A DNA stretch of 64,000 nt, from positions 1 through 64,000 of the forward strand of contig JAHENB010000064.1 of assembly GCA_024643345.1 (NCBI GenBank), read 5' to 3'. A program made the translations under genes and the position numbers. The notes under the pieces were generated by a model that saw only the letters and a list, made by a program, of their open reading frames with translations, did no database searches and had not been told where the DNA came from. How positions within the stretch are numbered: the first letter of the stretch is position 1; every line of letters starts with the position of its first letter. Origin of the DNA: Maribacter sp. (GTDB lineage Bacteria > Bacteroidota > Bacteroidia > Flavobacteriales > Flavobacteriaceae). Below, in pieces: positions 38,177 through 47,479 of the stretch.

Positions 38177-38764
38177 ATGCAAGACTTCTGGTTTTATATA
38201 CAAATGGGGCTTCACCATGTATTGGATTTGAATGCCTATGACCATATTCTTTTTTTGGCGGCCTTGGCGGCCCCCTTTTCTTTCGAACATTGGAAGCCCG
38301 TATTGCTTCTGGCTACGGTTTTTACCTTTGCCCATTGCCTTTCTTTGACCTTATCGGTTTTTGGACTGGTGGTGGTTGATGTAGACCTGATCGAGTTTTT
38401 AATCCCCGTGACCATTTTTTTGACCGCCATTTTCAACCTGATTTATCAGTATGCCGAGAAAAAACACAAAAACTTGGGGTTACATTTGATTGCTACCGCC
38501 TTTTTTGGTCTGATCCATGGTTTCGGTTTCAGCAATTATTTTAAGATGCTGATGGCGGAAGAAGAGGAAAAGTTTACGCCTTTGCTCGGTTTTGCCACAG
38601 GAATAGAACTTTCTCAGCTTGTCACTGTGTTCTCTGTTTTGTTTATTTCCTATATGTTGCATTTTCTATTTAAAGTAAAACAATCATCCTTTGTCCTGAT
38701 CGCTTCAATTTTTATTCTTTTGGTCACAATACCCATGTTGGTGCAAACGTTTCCCTATAAATAA
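38177..38764 (+). CDS. HupE/UreJ-family integral membrane protein
   Basis: This 195-aa protein is almost entirely membrane-embedded, with six or seven hydrophobic helices. It shows the family features: LHHVLDLNAYDHILFLAAL in the first helix, FTFAHCLSLTLS in the second and GLIHGFGFSNYF in the fourth, each with a conserved His or Asp inside the membrane. HupE and UreJ proteins are nickel or cobalt importers linked to hydrogenase and urease, but this subgroup occurs without those enzymes. The metal and its direction of transport are not known. Confidence 0.87.
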   Translation: MQDFWFYIQMGLHHVLDLNAYDHILFLAALAAPFSFEHWKPVLLLATVFTFAHCLSLTLSVFGLVVVDVDLIEFLIPVTIFLTAIFNLIYQYAEKKHKNLGLHLIATAFFGLIHGFGFSNYFKMLMAEEEEKFTPLLGFATGIELSQLVTVFSVLFISYMLHFLFKVKQSSFVLIASIFILLVTIPMLVQTFPYK

Positions 38765-38838
38765 ACCTTTCGGTCCAAGAAATTCACTTAAAATTAACCA
38801 TTTTGGGTTGTCAGACGAGGGCAAAGCGGGTATCTTAG

Positions 38839-38846
38839 TATCTTTG
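38839..38846 (+). promoter_or_regulatory. predicted -7 box of the dCMP deaminase operon (TATCTTTG)
   Basis: TATCTTTG matches TAnnTTTG and lies 38 bp before the ATG at 38885. The nearest TTG (38808-38810) is 28 bp upstream, longer than the usual spacing. Confidence 0.45.
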
Positions 38847-38884
38847 CAGGAGGGGAAGAATTTAATTTTGCATGGACTTTTTGT

Positions 38885-39325
38885 ATGAAGCAGGGCAAAC
38901 AGGAAAAATATGATAAGGCCTATTTACGAATGGCTCAGGAATGGGGCAAACTATCTTTCTGCAAACGAAAACAGGTAGGGGCGATTATAGTCAAAGATAG
39001 GATGATCATTTCGGATGGTTACAATGGCACCCCGACCGGATTCGAAAATGCCTGCGAAGATGAAGACGGATATACCAAGTGGTATGTTCTTCACGCCGAA
39101 GCGAATGCGATCAGCAAAGTGGCCTCCTCGACGCAATCTTGCGAAGGGGCAACCCTTTATATCACCTTGTCGCCCTGTAGGGAATGTAGCAAACTGATCC
39201 ATCAATGTGGCATAAAACGTGTAGTGTACCAATTGGCCTATAAAGACGATTCGGGTTTGAAGTTTTTAAGGAAGGCACATATTGAACTGGTACATATTCC
39301 GATAATAGAAAGCACGGTGCCTTAG
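38885..39325 (+). CDS. dCMP deaminase family protein
   Basis: This 146-aa zinc deaminase has the first motif LHAEANAI (His ligand and catalytic Glu near residues 73-75) and the second SPCRECSKLI (two Cys ligands near 98-101). An N-terminal extension KLSFCKRKQVGAIIVKD is typical of the dCMP deaminase group rather than cytidine deaminase. It converts dCMP to dUMP for thymidylate synthesis. It lies 12 bp before an S41 protease gene and is probably co-transcribed with it. Confidence 0.92.
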   Translation: MKQGKQEKYDKAYLRMAQEWGKLSFCKRKQVGAIIVKDRMIISDGYNGTPTGFENACEDEDGYTKWYVLHAEANAISKVASSTQSCEGATLYITLSPCRECSKLIHQCGIKRVVYQLAYKDDSGLKFLRKAHIELVHIPIIESTVP

Positions 39326-39337
39326 CACCCAAACATT

Positions 39338-40963
39338 ATGAATAAGAAACATAATTATTTATGGCCCATTATCATTGCCTCGGCTTTGGCCATTGGGGTT
39401 TTCGTTGGCGGAAAATTACATTTTAACGATAGTCCGGAAAAGCTCTTCACCACCAATTCTAAAAAAGATAAACTCAATCGCCTAATCGATTATATCGACT
39501 ATGAATATGTGGATGAAATCGATACCGACAGCATTGTGGATGTCACCGTGAACAACATTTTGGAAAAATTGGACCCCCATTCGGTCTATATCCCGGAACG
39601 GGAAATGGACAAGGTATCTGAAAACATGAAAGGGGATTTCGTGGGTATCGGCATCAACTTTTATGCCTATCGCGATACCATTTCGGTAATTAAGACTATT
39701 GATGATGGCCCAAGTTTCCTTAATGGAATTTTACCCGGAGATCGCATTTTAATGGCCGATAACGATACCCTCTTTGGAAGAAATTTGGGCAGTGAATCGA
39801 TCGTGAACCGGCTCAAGGGAAAAAGGGGTAGCTATGTGAAACTAATGGTGTACCGCAAAGATAACGGTAAGTTTTTTACCGTGAACCTGAAACGCGACCT
39901 CATTCCGATTAAAAGTGTGGTTGCCCATTATATGCTCACCGAAGACATAGGTTATATTCAAGTCAACCGTTTTGCCGAATCTACTTATAAAGAATTCAAG
40001 ACCGCGCTCAATGCGCTTGAAAAGCAAGGCGCAAAAAAAATCACCCTTGATTTGCGGGACAATCCAGGAGGATATCTGGGTATCGCCGAACAAATGGCCG
40101 ATGAATTTTTGGAAGAGGACAAGGTGATTCTTTTTACCAAAAACAAAAAGGGCAAGATCGATACGGCATATGCGACCAATAAAGGCAGTTTCGAAGACAA
40201 GCCGGTGTATATTTTGATCAATGAACGTTCGGCTTCGGCAAGCGAAATCATTGCCGGTGCCTTGCAAGATAACGATGTGGGCACCATTGTTGGCCGTCGT
40301 TCGTTCGGCAAAGGATTGGTACAACGGGAAATGGAACTTGGAGATGGTTCGGCTGTGCGCCTTACCGTATCCCGCTATTATACCCCAACCGGACGATCCA
40401 TCCAAAATTCCTACAGCAAAGGCAACAAATCCTATTATAAAAAATATACCGATAGGTACAGCAATGGTGAATTGGTATCCGCAGATAGCATTAAAGTGGC
40501 CGATTCCTTAAAATTTAAGACCCCAAAAGGCAAAATTGTTTATGGGGGGGGCGGCATTATCCCCGACATTTTCGTTCCCATCGGCTCCAACGAGGAAGAG
40601 GCTTTGGAGAGCATGGATAGCATGGGCTTTTTTTCACGCTTTATATTCGAATACCTTGATGAAGACCGGCAACAGTTCAACCACCTCTCCATGAACGATT
40701 TTATGAACGATTATAACGTAGACGATATCTTGTTCGAAAGCTTCGTGGATTTTAGCGTCAAAAGAAATCTTAAACTTAATTTCTATGACTACGAGAATCA
40801 AATCAAACTGTATTTAAAGGCGGCACTGGCCGAGCAACTTTATAACAGTAACCTATACGCCAAGATTAAAGGGCAGACCGATCCGATGCTCAAAAAGGTG
40901 ATAATGCTCGATAACCCGGCCATACAGGACAACGAAGCTGCCGCAATAGAAAGTCAAAATTAA
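39338..40963 (+). CDS. S41 family carboxy-terminal processing peptidase
   Basis: This 541-aa protein has a single N-terminal membrane anchor or uncleaved signal (YLWPIIIASALAIGVFVGG). A PDZ domain lies at residues about 97-180, and the S41 catalytic domain at 195-400 with Ser300 in ERSASASEII and Lys325 in RSFGKGLVQ, the Ser-Lys dyad. A C-terminal 140-residue helical domain follows (FSRFIFEYLDEDRQQF onward), usual in Bacteroidota CtpA. It cleaves C-terminal tails of periplasmic substrates. Its stop codon shares TTAA with the stop of a convergent small gene. Confidence 0.95.
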   Translation: MNKKHNYLWPIIIASALAIGVFVGGKLHFNDSPEKLFTTNSKKDKLNRLIDYIDYEYVDEIDTDSIVDVTVNNILEKLDPHSVYIPEREMDKVSENMKGDFVGIGINFYAYRDTISVIKTIDDGPSFLNGILPGDRILMADNDTLFGRNLGSESIVNRLKGKRGSYVKLMVYRKDNGKFFTVNLKRDLIPIKSVVAHYMLTEDIGYIQVNRFAESTYKEFKTALNALEKQGAKKITLDLRDNPGGYLGIAEQMADEFLEEDKVILFTKNKKGKIDTAYATNKGSFEDKPVYILINERSASASEIIAGALQDNDVGTIVGRRSFGKGLVQREMELGDGSAVRLTVSRYYTPTGRSIQNSYSKGNKSYYKKYTDRYSNGELVSADSIKVADSLKFKTPKGKIVYGGGGIIPDIFVPIGSNEEEALESMDSMGFFSRFIFEYLDEDRQQFNHLSMNDFMNDYNVDDILFESFVDFSVKRNLKLNFYDYENQIKLYLKAALAEQLYNSNLYAKIKGQTDPMLKKVIMLDNPAIQDNEAAAIESQN

Positions 40964-41163
40964 TCTTTATCGACCTTGCGCTCTATTCTTTTCGAAGCCG
41001 AGAAAATAAGCAATAAAACGATGGCACAGAGCGAGGCAAGAATGCCGATCAGCGCAATTAAACTGTTCCCTTTCAATGGGTTCTTAAAATCGACCAAGGT
41101 AACATTATAGCCGATCAACGCGAGCGCCAATACGATCAGCACTATGGTAAGTGTTCTGTTCAT
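40960..41163 (-). CDS. small membrane protein of unknown function
   Basis: This 67-aa protein has two transmembrane helices (residues about 4-22 and 38-57), a charged end (SKRIERKVDKD) and a short periplasmic or cytoplasmic loop (DFKNPLKGNS) between them. I do not recognise a family. It follows MarC on the same strand with 58 bp between, and its TAA overlaps the TAA of the S41 gene in the palindrome TTAA. The coding pattern (an ATG start, a clean helix pair and a basic tail) supports a real gene. Confidence 0.7.
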   Translation of the reverse strand: MNRTLTIVLIVLALALIGYNVTLVDFKNPLKGNSLIALIGILASLCAIVLLLIFSASKRIERKVDKD

Positions 41164-41221
41164 TTTTTTCGTTTTTACTTATGAGCTTGCCCCTGTGATC
41201 CATTTGTCCAAAAAGCCAAAC

Positions 41222-41812
41222 CTAAAGTCCGTTCGCAAAAAGGCCATTCACATTGGCTGCAAAAAGTTTAACGGCAATTGCCAGCAATATCACCCCAAAT
41301 ACTTTTCTTATGATACTCACGCCTCCTTTGCCCAGCACTTTTTCAATCTTTACCGATGACTTCAACACCAGATATACCACGATGGTGTTCAGCACAATGG
41401 CCACGATAATATTTTCAACATAATATTCTGCCCTTAGTGAAAGTAACGAGGTTAGGGTGCCCGCCCCTGCAATCAATGGAAATGCAATGGGAACGATTGA
41501 AGCACTTTCGGGGGCGTCATCGCGATACAAGGTGATGCCCAAAATCATTTCAATGGCCAGAAAAAAAATGATCAGTGCCCCTGCCACGGCAAATGAATTG
41601 ACGTCGATACCTATCAAATTTAGAATTTCTTCGCCCAAGAACAAAAATGCCACCATGAGGCAGGCCGCAACAATGGAAGCCTTTTCCGATTGAATATGGC
41701 CTATTTTATTCCGAAGGCCTATGATGATGGGTATACTGCCCATGATATCTATCACCGCAAAAAGTACCATGGTCGCCGTTGCAATTTCCCTGATTTTAAA
41801 ATGAAATGTCAT
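41222..41812 (-). CDS. MarC family integral membrane protein
   Basis: This 196-aa protein has about six transmembrane helices in two related halves. Family hallmarks are FAVIDIMGSIPIIIGL in helix 1 and FPLIAGAGTLTSLLSL in the middle. MarC proteins were once linked to multiple antibiotic resistance, but that link has been withdrawn, and the function is unknown. It is the first gene of a probable two-gene unit with the 67-aa membrane protein. Confidence 0.93.
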   Translation of the reverse strand: MTFHFKIREIATATMVLFAVIDIMGSIPIIIGLRNKIGHIQSEKASIVAACLMVAFLFLGEEILNLIGIDVNSFAVAGALIIFFLAIEMILGITLYRDDAPESASIVPIAFPLIAGAGTLTSLLSLRAEYYVENIIVAIVLNTIVVYLVLKSSVKIEKVLGKGGVSIIRKVFGVILLAIAVKLFAANVNGLFANGL

Positions 41813-41905
41813 CTCTTCTAAAATTTGGGCAAAATTACATTATCAAAAGCGCTTTTCATTTGTTTAGGCAAAAAATATTACGTGAAAAAAGGCCCATAAA
41901 TAAAG

Positions 41906-41913
41906 TATCTTTG
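41906..41913 (+). promoter_or_regulatory. predicted -7 box of the DUF3109 gene (TATCTTTG)
   Basis: TATCTTTG matches TAnnTTTG. Transcription would begin near 41920, leaving about 13 nt before the ATG at 41933 but only about 4 before the ATG at 41924, which favours the downstream start. Confidence 0.45.
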
Positions 41914-41932
41914 AACCGCTAAAATGTATTGG

Positions 41933-42505
41933 ATGTTTCAACTGGGGAAGACCATTGTTTCTGAAGAGATCCTAGAAAACGATTTCGTTTGCAACCTTAA
42001 TGCCTGTAAAGGCGCTTGCTGTGTCGACGGCAATGCCGGCGCACCTTTGGAGGAAAAGGAAACAGAGATTTTGGTCGATATTTATAGTGCCGTTAAACCG
42101 TTTTTGCGCGAGGAAGGCATTGCGGCCATAGAAGATCAAGGCGCCTTCATCAAAGGGGAAGATGGGGAGTGGGAAACCCCTTTGGTAAATGGAAGCGAAT
42201 GTGCCTATGCTGTTTTTGACCAATTTGGCATTGTTAAATGCGGTATAGAAGAAGCTTATAACAAAGGGGCCACCAAATGGAAAAAACCGATTTCCTGCCA
42301 TTTGTATCCCATTAGGGTTCAAGAATATAGCTCGCTTACCGCGGTGAACTACCACCGATGGGAAATTTGTGATCCGGCCTGCGGCCTTGGAGCCTCCCTA
42401 CAGGTGCCTATATATAAGTTCGTGAAGGATGCCTTGATTAGGAAATTTGGGAAACCCTGGTACGCCGAATTGGAAAAAGTGGCGGAAGAGCATCTTAAAT
42501 CGTAG
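41933..42505 (+). CDS. DUF3109 family cysteine-rich protein
   Basis: The start at 41933 (MFQLGKTIVSEE) matches the family N-terminus and the -7 box; 41924 adds three codons. The 190-aa protein has a Cys cluster CNLNACKGACC (Cys20, Cys25, Cys29, Cys30), a later SCHLYPIRV and CDPACGLG near the end. This is the YkgJ-like pattern of a metal or iron-sulfur binding protein. The function is unknown. The 3' end overlaps the convergent kinase gene by 11 bp. Confidence 0.9.
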   Translation: MFQLGKTIVSEEILENDFVCNLNACKGACCVDGNAGAPLEEKETEILVDIYSAVKPFLREEGIAAIEDQGAFIKGEDGEWETPLVNGSECAYAVFDQFGIVKCGIEEAYNKGATKWKKPISCHLYPIRVQEYSSLTAVNYHRWEICDPACGLGASLQVPIYKFVKDALIRKFGKPWYAELEKVAEEHLKS

Positions 42506-44459
42506 GTATTCTTAAATTCACCCGTGTTCCCGACGCATTGTCGTTTTCATCATATAAGTCCTCGATTTCTACTTTAAAGGAGTTTTGGAAGTCTTTCGAG
42601 AAGTTCGCCAAACGCTCTTTTGTAATATCGATACCCACCGATTTTCGTTTCAACACCCTTCCTTCTTTGATAATCTCCGCGGCTTCCCTTCCAACGCCGT
42701 TATCGGTGATACTGATTTCAATAAAGCCCACACCCCCACTTTTGACGTGCAAATTGATTTTTTTGACCCCTTCTTTTGACGTTAGTCCATGCCAAAGCGC
42801 ATTTTCCAGAAACGGCTGCAGGATCAGCGAAGGTATTTTCACCTGTTGAACATCGATATCTTCATCTATCTGAACCTTAAAATCGATTTCATACGAAAAT
42901 CGGATGTCCTCAATATTCATATAAAGTTCCACCGTTTGGAGCTCCTCGGCCAAGGTTATTTCTTTTTGCGAGGAAGCTTCCAAGATTTTACGAACCAATT
43001 TGGAAAATTTATTCAAATAATGAACCGCGTTCTTTTTGTCATTGTTGATAATATAAAGCTTAATCGAATTTAAGGAATTGAACAGAAAATGTGGGTTCAT
43101 CTGGCTTCTGAGCATGCTCTGTTCCAATGTCAGCAGTTTTTTTTCAGTTTTGAGCTGGTTTTGCCGATAAAGGATATAAAAGATGCCCGTTAAAAGCAGT
43201 ATGAAAATACCGCTTACCAATAAGGTAGTGCGGTTTTTGCGCAATTTAAGGTTTGCAATTTCATTTTGCTTTCCCAAAACTTCCAGTTCGTTGCTTCTTT
43301 TTTGTCTTTCATAGCCCGAAATCATATCCGCAACATAAGTTCGGTTCCGGTCATTTGATATTTCCTTCCGGATTTCTTGTGCTTTCTTATAATAGTCGAG
43401 CGATCTTTTATAATCTCCTAATCTATAAGTTAGGTCGTGCAGGTAGGTATTTGCTTGGGCCAACTCACTGGGCAGTCCATATTTTTCAGCGATTGCCAAA
43501 CCAAGGTTCAAGTGATCATTCGCCTCAACATACTTTTTTAATTGTAAATAGGTCCATCCCAAGTTAATATGGATCATCGAAATGATTTGTTGATCTCCGA
43601 ACGCTTGCGATAGGGGCAACAGCATGAGAAGGCGTTCGAGGGCCTCTGCTTGCATGCCCATATGCACATGCACATGGGCTATCCCCATGTTACTGATGAT
43701 CTTTATTCTATCGGAATTGATTTTTTGATTGGAGGCCAAGGCGGCCTCATAGTTCGTTAACGAGCTTTCCAATTTGCCTTGGGCCTCATAACACTCCCCA
43801 ATATTTTGAAGATTTTCGGCAATGCCCAATCCCATACCAAGTTCTTCTTCCAATTGTTTCGATTCGTTGAACTTTGCAATGGCAAGATCGTACTGTTCAA
43901 GCGTTTTATAGATATTGCCAATACTGTTCAACGATTGGTTGATACATCTTTTGAGTTCCTGCGAAGGGTTGGCCTGGCTTTCTGCCAGTTCCAAAGCTTC
44001 TTGGCTATAGTCGAGTGCCGATTTGATCGTGTCGAGTTTTTGGTATACGAAACTGATCAGGTTCATGCTCATGACGCGATATTCTATATTGTTGGCGTCG
44101 CTGGCAATTTTTAGGGCTTGCTGGTGCAATTCCAAAGCTTTCCCATAGTGGGAGATATTGCGGTATTTTATACCTAACTGGTTCAAGGCGAAAGCCTGGC
44201 CCTCAGAATAGTTGCGTTTTAAGGCCAAGGCATTCAAATAGCGCATCGCCAAGGTATCCCCTTCAAAGGTTTTTAGCGGTTCGGTCAATCCAATAATATT
44301 CTTTGGGGCCACTTTGATGATACTGTCCACAAGATTCTGAAAGACCGGCGATACGCTTTGGCCATAGCACGAGTGGAAACCCAAAAAAAAGGCAAAGGTT
44401 AATAATGACAAGGAAATCCTGCCGCGTACATGCATTATGGTCGGTAGCATTAAATACAT
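42495..44459 (-). CDS. TPR-containing LytS/YehU-type sensor histidine kinase
   Basis: This 654-aa protein has a signal peptide (an inner Met at 44435 is an alternative start), a run of TPR repeats at residues about 85-370 in the periplasm, and a short coiled segment. One transmembrane helix lies at about 411-431. The His_kinase domain has phosphoacceptor His457 in SQMNPHFLFNSLNSIKLY, and the ATP-binding domain has LQPFLENALWHG and DNGVGRE. TPR-fronted kinases of this kind sense protein or peptide interactions at the envelope in Bacteroidota. It lies 7 bp after a LytTR regulator gene, its evident partner. Confidence 0.94.
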   Translation of the reverse strand: MYLMLPTIMHVRGRISLSLLTFAFFLGFHSCYGQSVSPVFQNLVDSIIKVAPKNIIGLTEPLKTFEGDTLAMRYLNALALKRNYSEGQAFALNQLGIKYRNISHYGKALELHQQALKIASDANNIEYRVMSMNLISFVYQKLDTIKSALDYSQEALELAESQANPSQELKRCINQSLNSIGNIYKTLEQYDLAIAKFNESKQLEEELGMGLGIAENLQNIGECYEAQGKLESSLTNYEAALASNQKINSDRIKIISNMGIAHVHVHMGMQAEALERLLMLLPLSQAFGDQQIISMIHINLGWTYLQLKKYVEANDHLNLGLAIAEKYGLPSELAQANTYLHDLTYRLGDYKRSLDYYKKAQEIRKEISNDRNRTYVADMISGYERQKRSNELEVLGKQNEIANLKLRKNRTTLLVSGIFILLLTGIFYILYRQNQLKTEKKLLTLEQSMLRSQMNPHFLFNSLNSIKLYIINNDKKNAVHYLNKFSKLVRKILEASSQKEITLAEELQTVELYMNIEDIRFSYEIDFKVQIDEDIDVQQVKIPSLILQPFLENALWHGLTSKEGVKKINLHVKSGGVGFIEISITDNGVGREAAEIIKEGRVLKRKSVGIDITKERLANFSKDFQNSFKVEIEDLYDENDNASGTRVNLRIPTI

Positions 44460-44466
44460 AGGAAGT

Positions 44467-45201
44467 TTAGAGCAAATCCAAAAAATCTGATTTTTTCTGT
44501 CTAGACACCGGAATTTTATGATTGGACTTCAGGACGACATAACCATCCGTTTTTAAAAATTCCTTGATTTTGTTAAGGTTGATGATATAGGAATTATGAA
44601 TCCTGAAAAAAGTGTCAGCCGGCAAAATCTCATTGACTTCCTTTAATTTTTTGGTGAGCAAGATTTTTTGTCCATCAACAAGATACAATGTACTGTAATT
44701 GCCATCCGATTCGGCATACAGTATTTCATCCGCTTCCAAAAACAATAATTTTCCATCGGTATTAATGGTAATTCTTTTGTTGAGTAGGTTGGCATTGAAA
44801 TTTAGAAGTATCCGTTCGAGGCGGTCTGCCGAAAAATTTTTAGCATTGTGCTTTTTGATTTTAATGATAGTTTCGTGCAGATCATCAGAATCAATTGGCT
44901 TGAGCAGGTAATCAATGGCTTCGTTTTTTAAGGCTTTGAGGGCATACTGATTATATGCGGTGGTAATGACCACAGGAAAATTCTTATTGGTCATTTTTTG
45001 GATGAATTGAAATCCATCCATTGAGGGCATTTCAATATCCAGAAACAGACAATCCGGGGTATGGCTCTCCAAATAATGAAGCGCTTCAATCGGATCGGTG
45101 AAAGAGGCCCCAACGGTAATTTCATCGCTGAAATTGGTCAGCTCCCAAGTCAAACTGTGGAGGGCCTTTATTTCATCGTCTACCAAAATGGCTTCAATCA
45201 T
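44467..45201 (-). CDS. LytTR family response regulator
   Basis: This 244-aa protein has a receiver domain (1-120) with acidic pocket DDE at 8-10, phosphoacceptor Asp55 in LFLDIEMPSMDGF and the conserved Lys in DYLLKPID. A LytTR DNA-binding domain follows (residues about 140-244) with EILYAESDGNYST, FFRIHNSYIINLNKI and HKIPVSRQKK at the end. It is co-transcribed ahead of the TPR kinase. The nearest divergent gene is the candidate 49-aa small protein, a possible target. Confidence 0.95.
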   Translation of the reverse strand: MIEAILVDDEIKALHSLTWELTNFSDEITVGASFTDPIEALHYLESHTPDCLFLDIEMPSMDGFQFIQKMTNKNFPVVITTAYNQYALKALKNEAIDYLLKPIDSDDLHETIIKIKKHNAKNFSADRLERILLNFNANLLNKRITINTDGKLLFLEADEILYAESDGNYSTLYLVDGQKILLTKKLKEVNEILPADTFFRIHNSYIINLNKIKEFLKTDGYVVLKSNHKIPVSRQKKSDFLDLL

Positions 45202-45559
45202 CTTTTAAGAATTCTTGTTCCATAAATTAAGTAAAAATAGTGGTTCGCTCGGTTTTTTTTCAAAAATATGTACCAATGGAAGGGTATGCGGTATGATCGG
45301 TTCAATTTTGATTAACGTTAGAAATCGTCAAGCGCAAGAGTATATTCATATTTAATCGAAGTGCATTCAAAAATATGGGTAATCACGGTATGGACGAAGG
45401 AAAAAGAATCACCATCCGTACAAGAAACAAGACCGTTTATACATAATCCATCATACCATGCGGGGCAGAATTTTAAATTCGCATCACTTAATGGCCAGAA
45501 GTACTGTGTTCCCCCTCATATTTTAAAGAAAATATAATGAGGTTCATCAAACCAACAAA
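45202..45559. other. non-coding stretch upstream of the LytTR regulator
   Basis: This stretch of 358 bp holds no supported gene. A hairpin lies at 45514-45542: CCTCAT and ATGAGG form the outer pairs and ATTTT/AAAAT the inner ones, with a 3-nt bulge. It sits just before the candidate small gene. A LytTR-like half-site, ACCGTTTAT, is at 45432-45440, but its required partner repeat 12-13 bp away is not found. Confidence 0.35.
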
Positions 45560-45709
45560 ATGAAAAAGTGCGTGATCATGTTCATTTTTCTATTGTTCAC
45601 CATACTTGTCGCGATTATTTCCGAAAAGGGGAATCAGCATATGGTCAACGACAACTTGGTGGCACAGGAATCCGACACGGGGAATCAAATGTCGCCCTTG
45701 GTAAAATAG
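45560..45709 (+). CDS. candidate 49-aa membrane or secreted small protein
   Basis: The frame starts MKKCVIMFIFLLFTILVAII, a basic start followed by a 17-residue hydrophobic helix. It continues with a hydrophilic tail (SEKGNQHMVNDNLVAQESD) and ends in TAG at 45707-45709. This is a signal-anchor or signal-peptide layout. A hairpin precedes it and it is divergent from the LytTR regulator. No family is recognised and the tail is short. Codon-level support cannot be judged for such a short gene. Confidence 0.4.
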   Translation: MKKCVIMFIFLLFTILVAIISEKGNQHMVNDNLVAQESDTGNQMSPLVK

Positions 45710-46378
45710 CACGCACCCGACAGAGTGCCATTCTATCGCCGAATTGTAGGCCTAGGTTTTTAAAATACTGCTGATCCAAAAGGTACGGCCTAAGGAGCAT
45801 GTTTTGTTTATAAACTTGCAATGTCCTAGGACGATCCTACTGATGGATTGCCCGTGAATCATTTGTAAACCAACGTGTTGGTGGATAGTGATTGGCTCGA
45901 TATAGGTTTCGGGGGAACTACCTTAATCGACTTTAATCGGGCAGATTCAATTTTCTCCCATCAGGGGCCGTACTATTTGGCAGTAGATGCCATTGTCTCG
46001 ATTCTCGTTTAGATCAAATCCTATGGTTTGGTTATCCCTTCGAACACAAAAAATGGGTCCCTAGAAAAATGCGGTGGTCCAAACCCATTCGATCCGAAAT
46101 TTTCGGAATATCATTTAAACCATGGAGTATCTAAAAGTATACTTTTTGGTTTATTTTTTTTTGTTGAGGCCTGTGTAAAATAATTGTTAAATCCATTGTG
46201 TCGCCAAAGGCAATGAACATCACTTGCGAACCTACATTTCAACATCTTGTGTTAAAAACTTTGTGATCATATTCCTGAAACAAGCTTTATAAATCACTTC
46301 TATTTTTCAATCTTTGTTAATCCCAACAAAGAGGTATTTTTCACCTTCTCATTATATCATTTAAAATCTAAAAGAATT
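45710..46378. other. 669-bp gene-free stretch upstream of nrdB
   Basis: All six frames are interrupted. The longest continuous stretches (45887-46012 plus and its antisense) have no start with coding character. Features: a CTTTGTT-AATCCC-AACAAAG inverted repeat (46313-46332), 46 bp before the nrdB ATG. It could be a regulator site or a weak hairpin, but several repeats of this size are expected by chance in 64 kb. No NrdR box of the usual kind is visible. Confidence 0.5.
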
Positions 46379-47365
46379 ATGTCTACAGCCATTGAGCCGA
46401 TCTTGGAAGCAAACGATGACCGCTTTGTAATTTTCCCCATAAAACATCATGACCTTTGGGAATGGTACAAAAAATGTGAGGCATGCTTTTGGACTGCAGA
46501 GGAGATAGACCTCCATCAGGATGCCGCCGATTGGAACAATAAATTAAATGACGACGAACGATATTTCATCAAGCATATCTTGGCTTTCTTTGCTGCGTCA
46601 GACGGTATCGTAAATGAGAACTTGGCAGAGAATTTTGTAAGTGAGGTGCAATATACGGAAGCCAAATTCTTCTATGGATTCCAAATCATGATGGAAAATA
46701 TCCATTCTGAGACCTATTCACTTTTGATTGATTCCTATGTGAAAGACGAAAAGGAAAAAAACATACTTTTCAAAGCGATAGAGAACTTTCCGGCCATCAA
46801 GAAAAAAGCAGATTGGGCACTCAAATGGATAGATTCCCCTAGTTTTGCTGAGCGACTGATCGCTTTTGCCGCGGTTGAGGGTATCTTCTTCTCGGGCGCC
46901 TTCTGTTCCATTTTCTGGCTTAAAAAGAGGGGATTGATGCCCGGGCTTACCTTTTCCAATGAATTGATTTCAAGAGATGAGGGCATGCATTGCGATTATG
47001 CGGTGCATCTTCACAACAAGCACCTTATAAACAAAGTGCCCAAAAAGCGCATAACCGAAATTTTGGTCAATGCATTGAACATTGAACGGGAATTTATTAC
47101 AGAATCGCTTCCGGCCAGTCTTATCGGCATGAATTCTAAACTAATGACCCAATACCTCGAATTTGTCACCGATCGATTACTGGTAGAGCTGGAGTGTGAG
47201 AAGGTCTATAATTCTACCAACCCCTTCGACTTTATGGATATGATTTCCCTACAAGGAAAGACCAACTTTTTTGAGAAACGCGTTTCGGAATACCAAAAGG
47301 CAGGCATTCTCAACAAAGAGCAAGACACAGACGCCCAAAAAATCAGCTTCGACGCCGATTTTTAA
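46379..47365 (+). CDS. nrdB: class Ia ribonucleotide reductase, small subunit
   Basis: The 328-aa NrdB makes the tyrosyl radical used by NrdA to reduce ribonucleotides. Metal ligands are visible: Asp44 in TAEEIDL, Glu106 and His109 in MENIHSETY, later EGIFFSGAF, and Glu plus His in [12 protein letters not shown]. The radical Tyr is Tyr113 in the same MENIHSETY block, in the position of E. coli Tyr122. The C-terminal tail ends KISFDADF, the short acidic aromatic end that docks in NrdA. It lies 114 bp upstream of nrdA and is probably co-transcribed. Confidence 0.97.
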   Translation: MSTAIEPILEANDDRFVIFPIKHHDLWEWYKKCEACFWTAEEIDLHQDAADWNNKLNDDERYFIKHILAFFAASDGIVNENLAENFVSEVQYTEAKFFYGFQIMMENIHSETYSLLIDSYVKDEKEKNILFKAIENFPAIKKKADWALKWIDSPSFAERLIAFAAVEGIFFSGAFCSIFWLKKRGLMPGLTFSNELISRDEGMHCDYAVHLHNKHLINKVPKKRITEILVNALNIEREFITESLPASLIGMNSKLMTQYLEFVTDRLLVELECEKVYNSTNPFDFMDMISLQGKTNFFEKRVSEYQKAGILNKEQDTDAQKISFDADF

Positions 47366-47479
47366 ATAGCATTTGATTTGAAAGGAACCCTTACGGGGAC
47401 CCTTCTAAATTTTATTCAATTACGCCAAGTACCCCGCACTTGACAAAAACAACGTATCACCAAAAACAACCGTAGTAAA

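Noticed and set aside
45432-45440. A LytTR-like half-site ACCGTTTAT.
   Set aside because: The regulator needs two such repeats about 12-13 bp apart, and no second half-site is found at that spacing.
45806-45832. Two perfect 10-bp palindromes, GTTTATAAAC and GTCCTAGGAC, 7 bp apart.
   Set aside because: A given position is a 10-bp palindrome about once in a thousand, so about 60 are expected in 64 kb and a close pair is unremarkable.
45887-46012. Short uninterrupted stretches on both strands in the region before nrdB.
   Set aside because: Each is bounded by stops on both sides and has no start, motif or coding pattern. I kept the region as gene-free.
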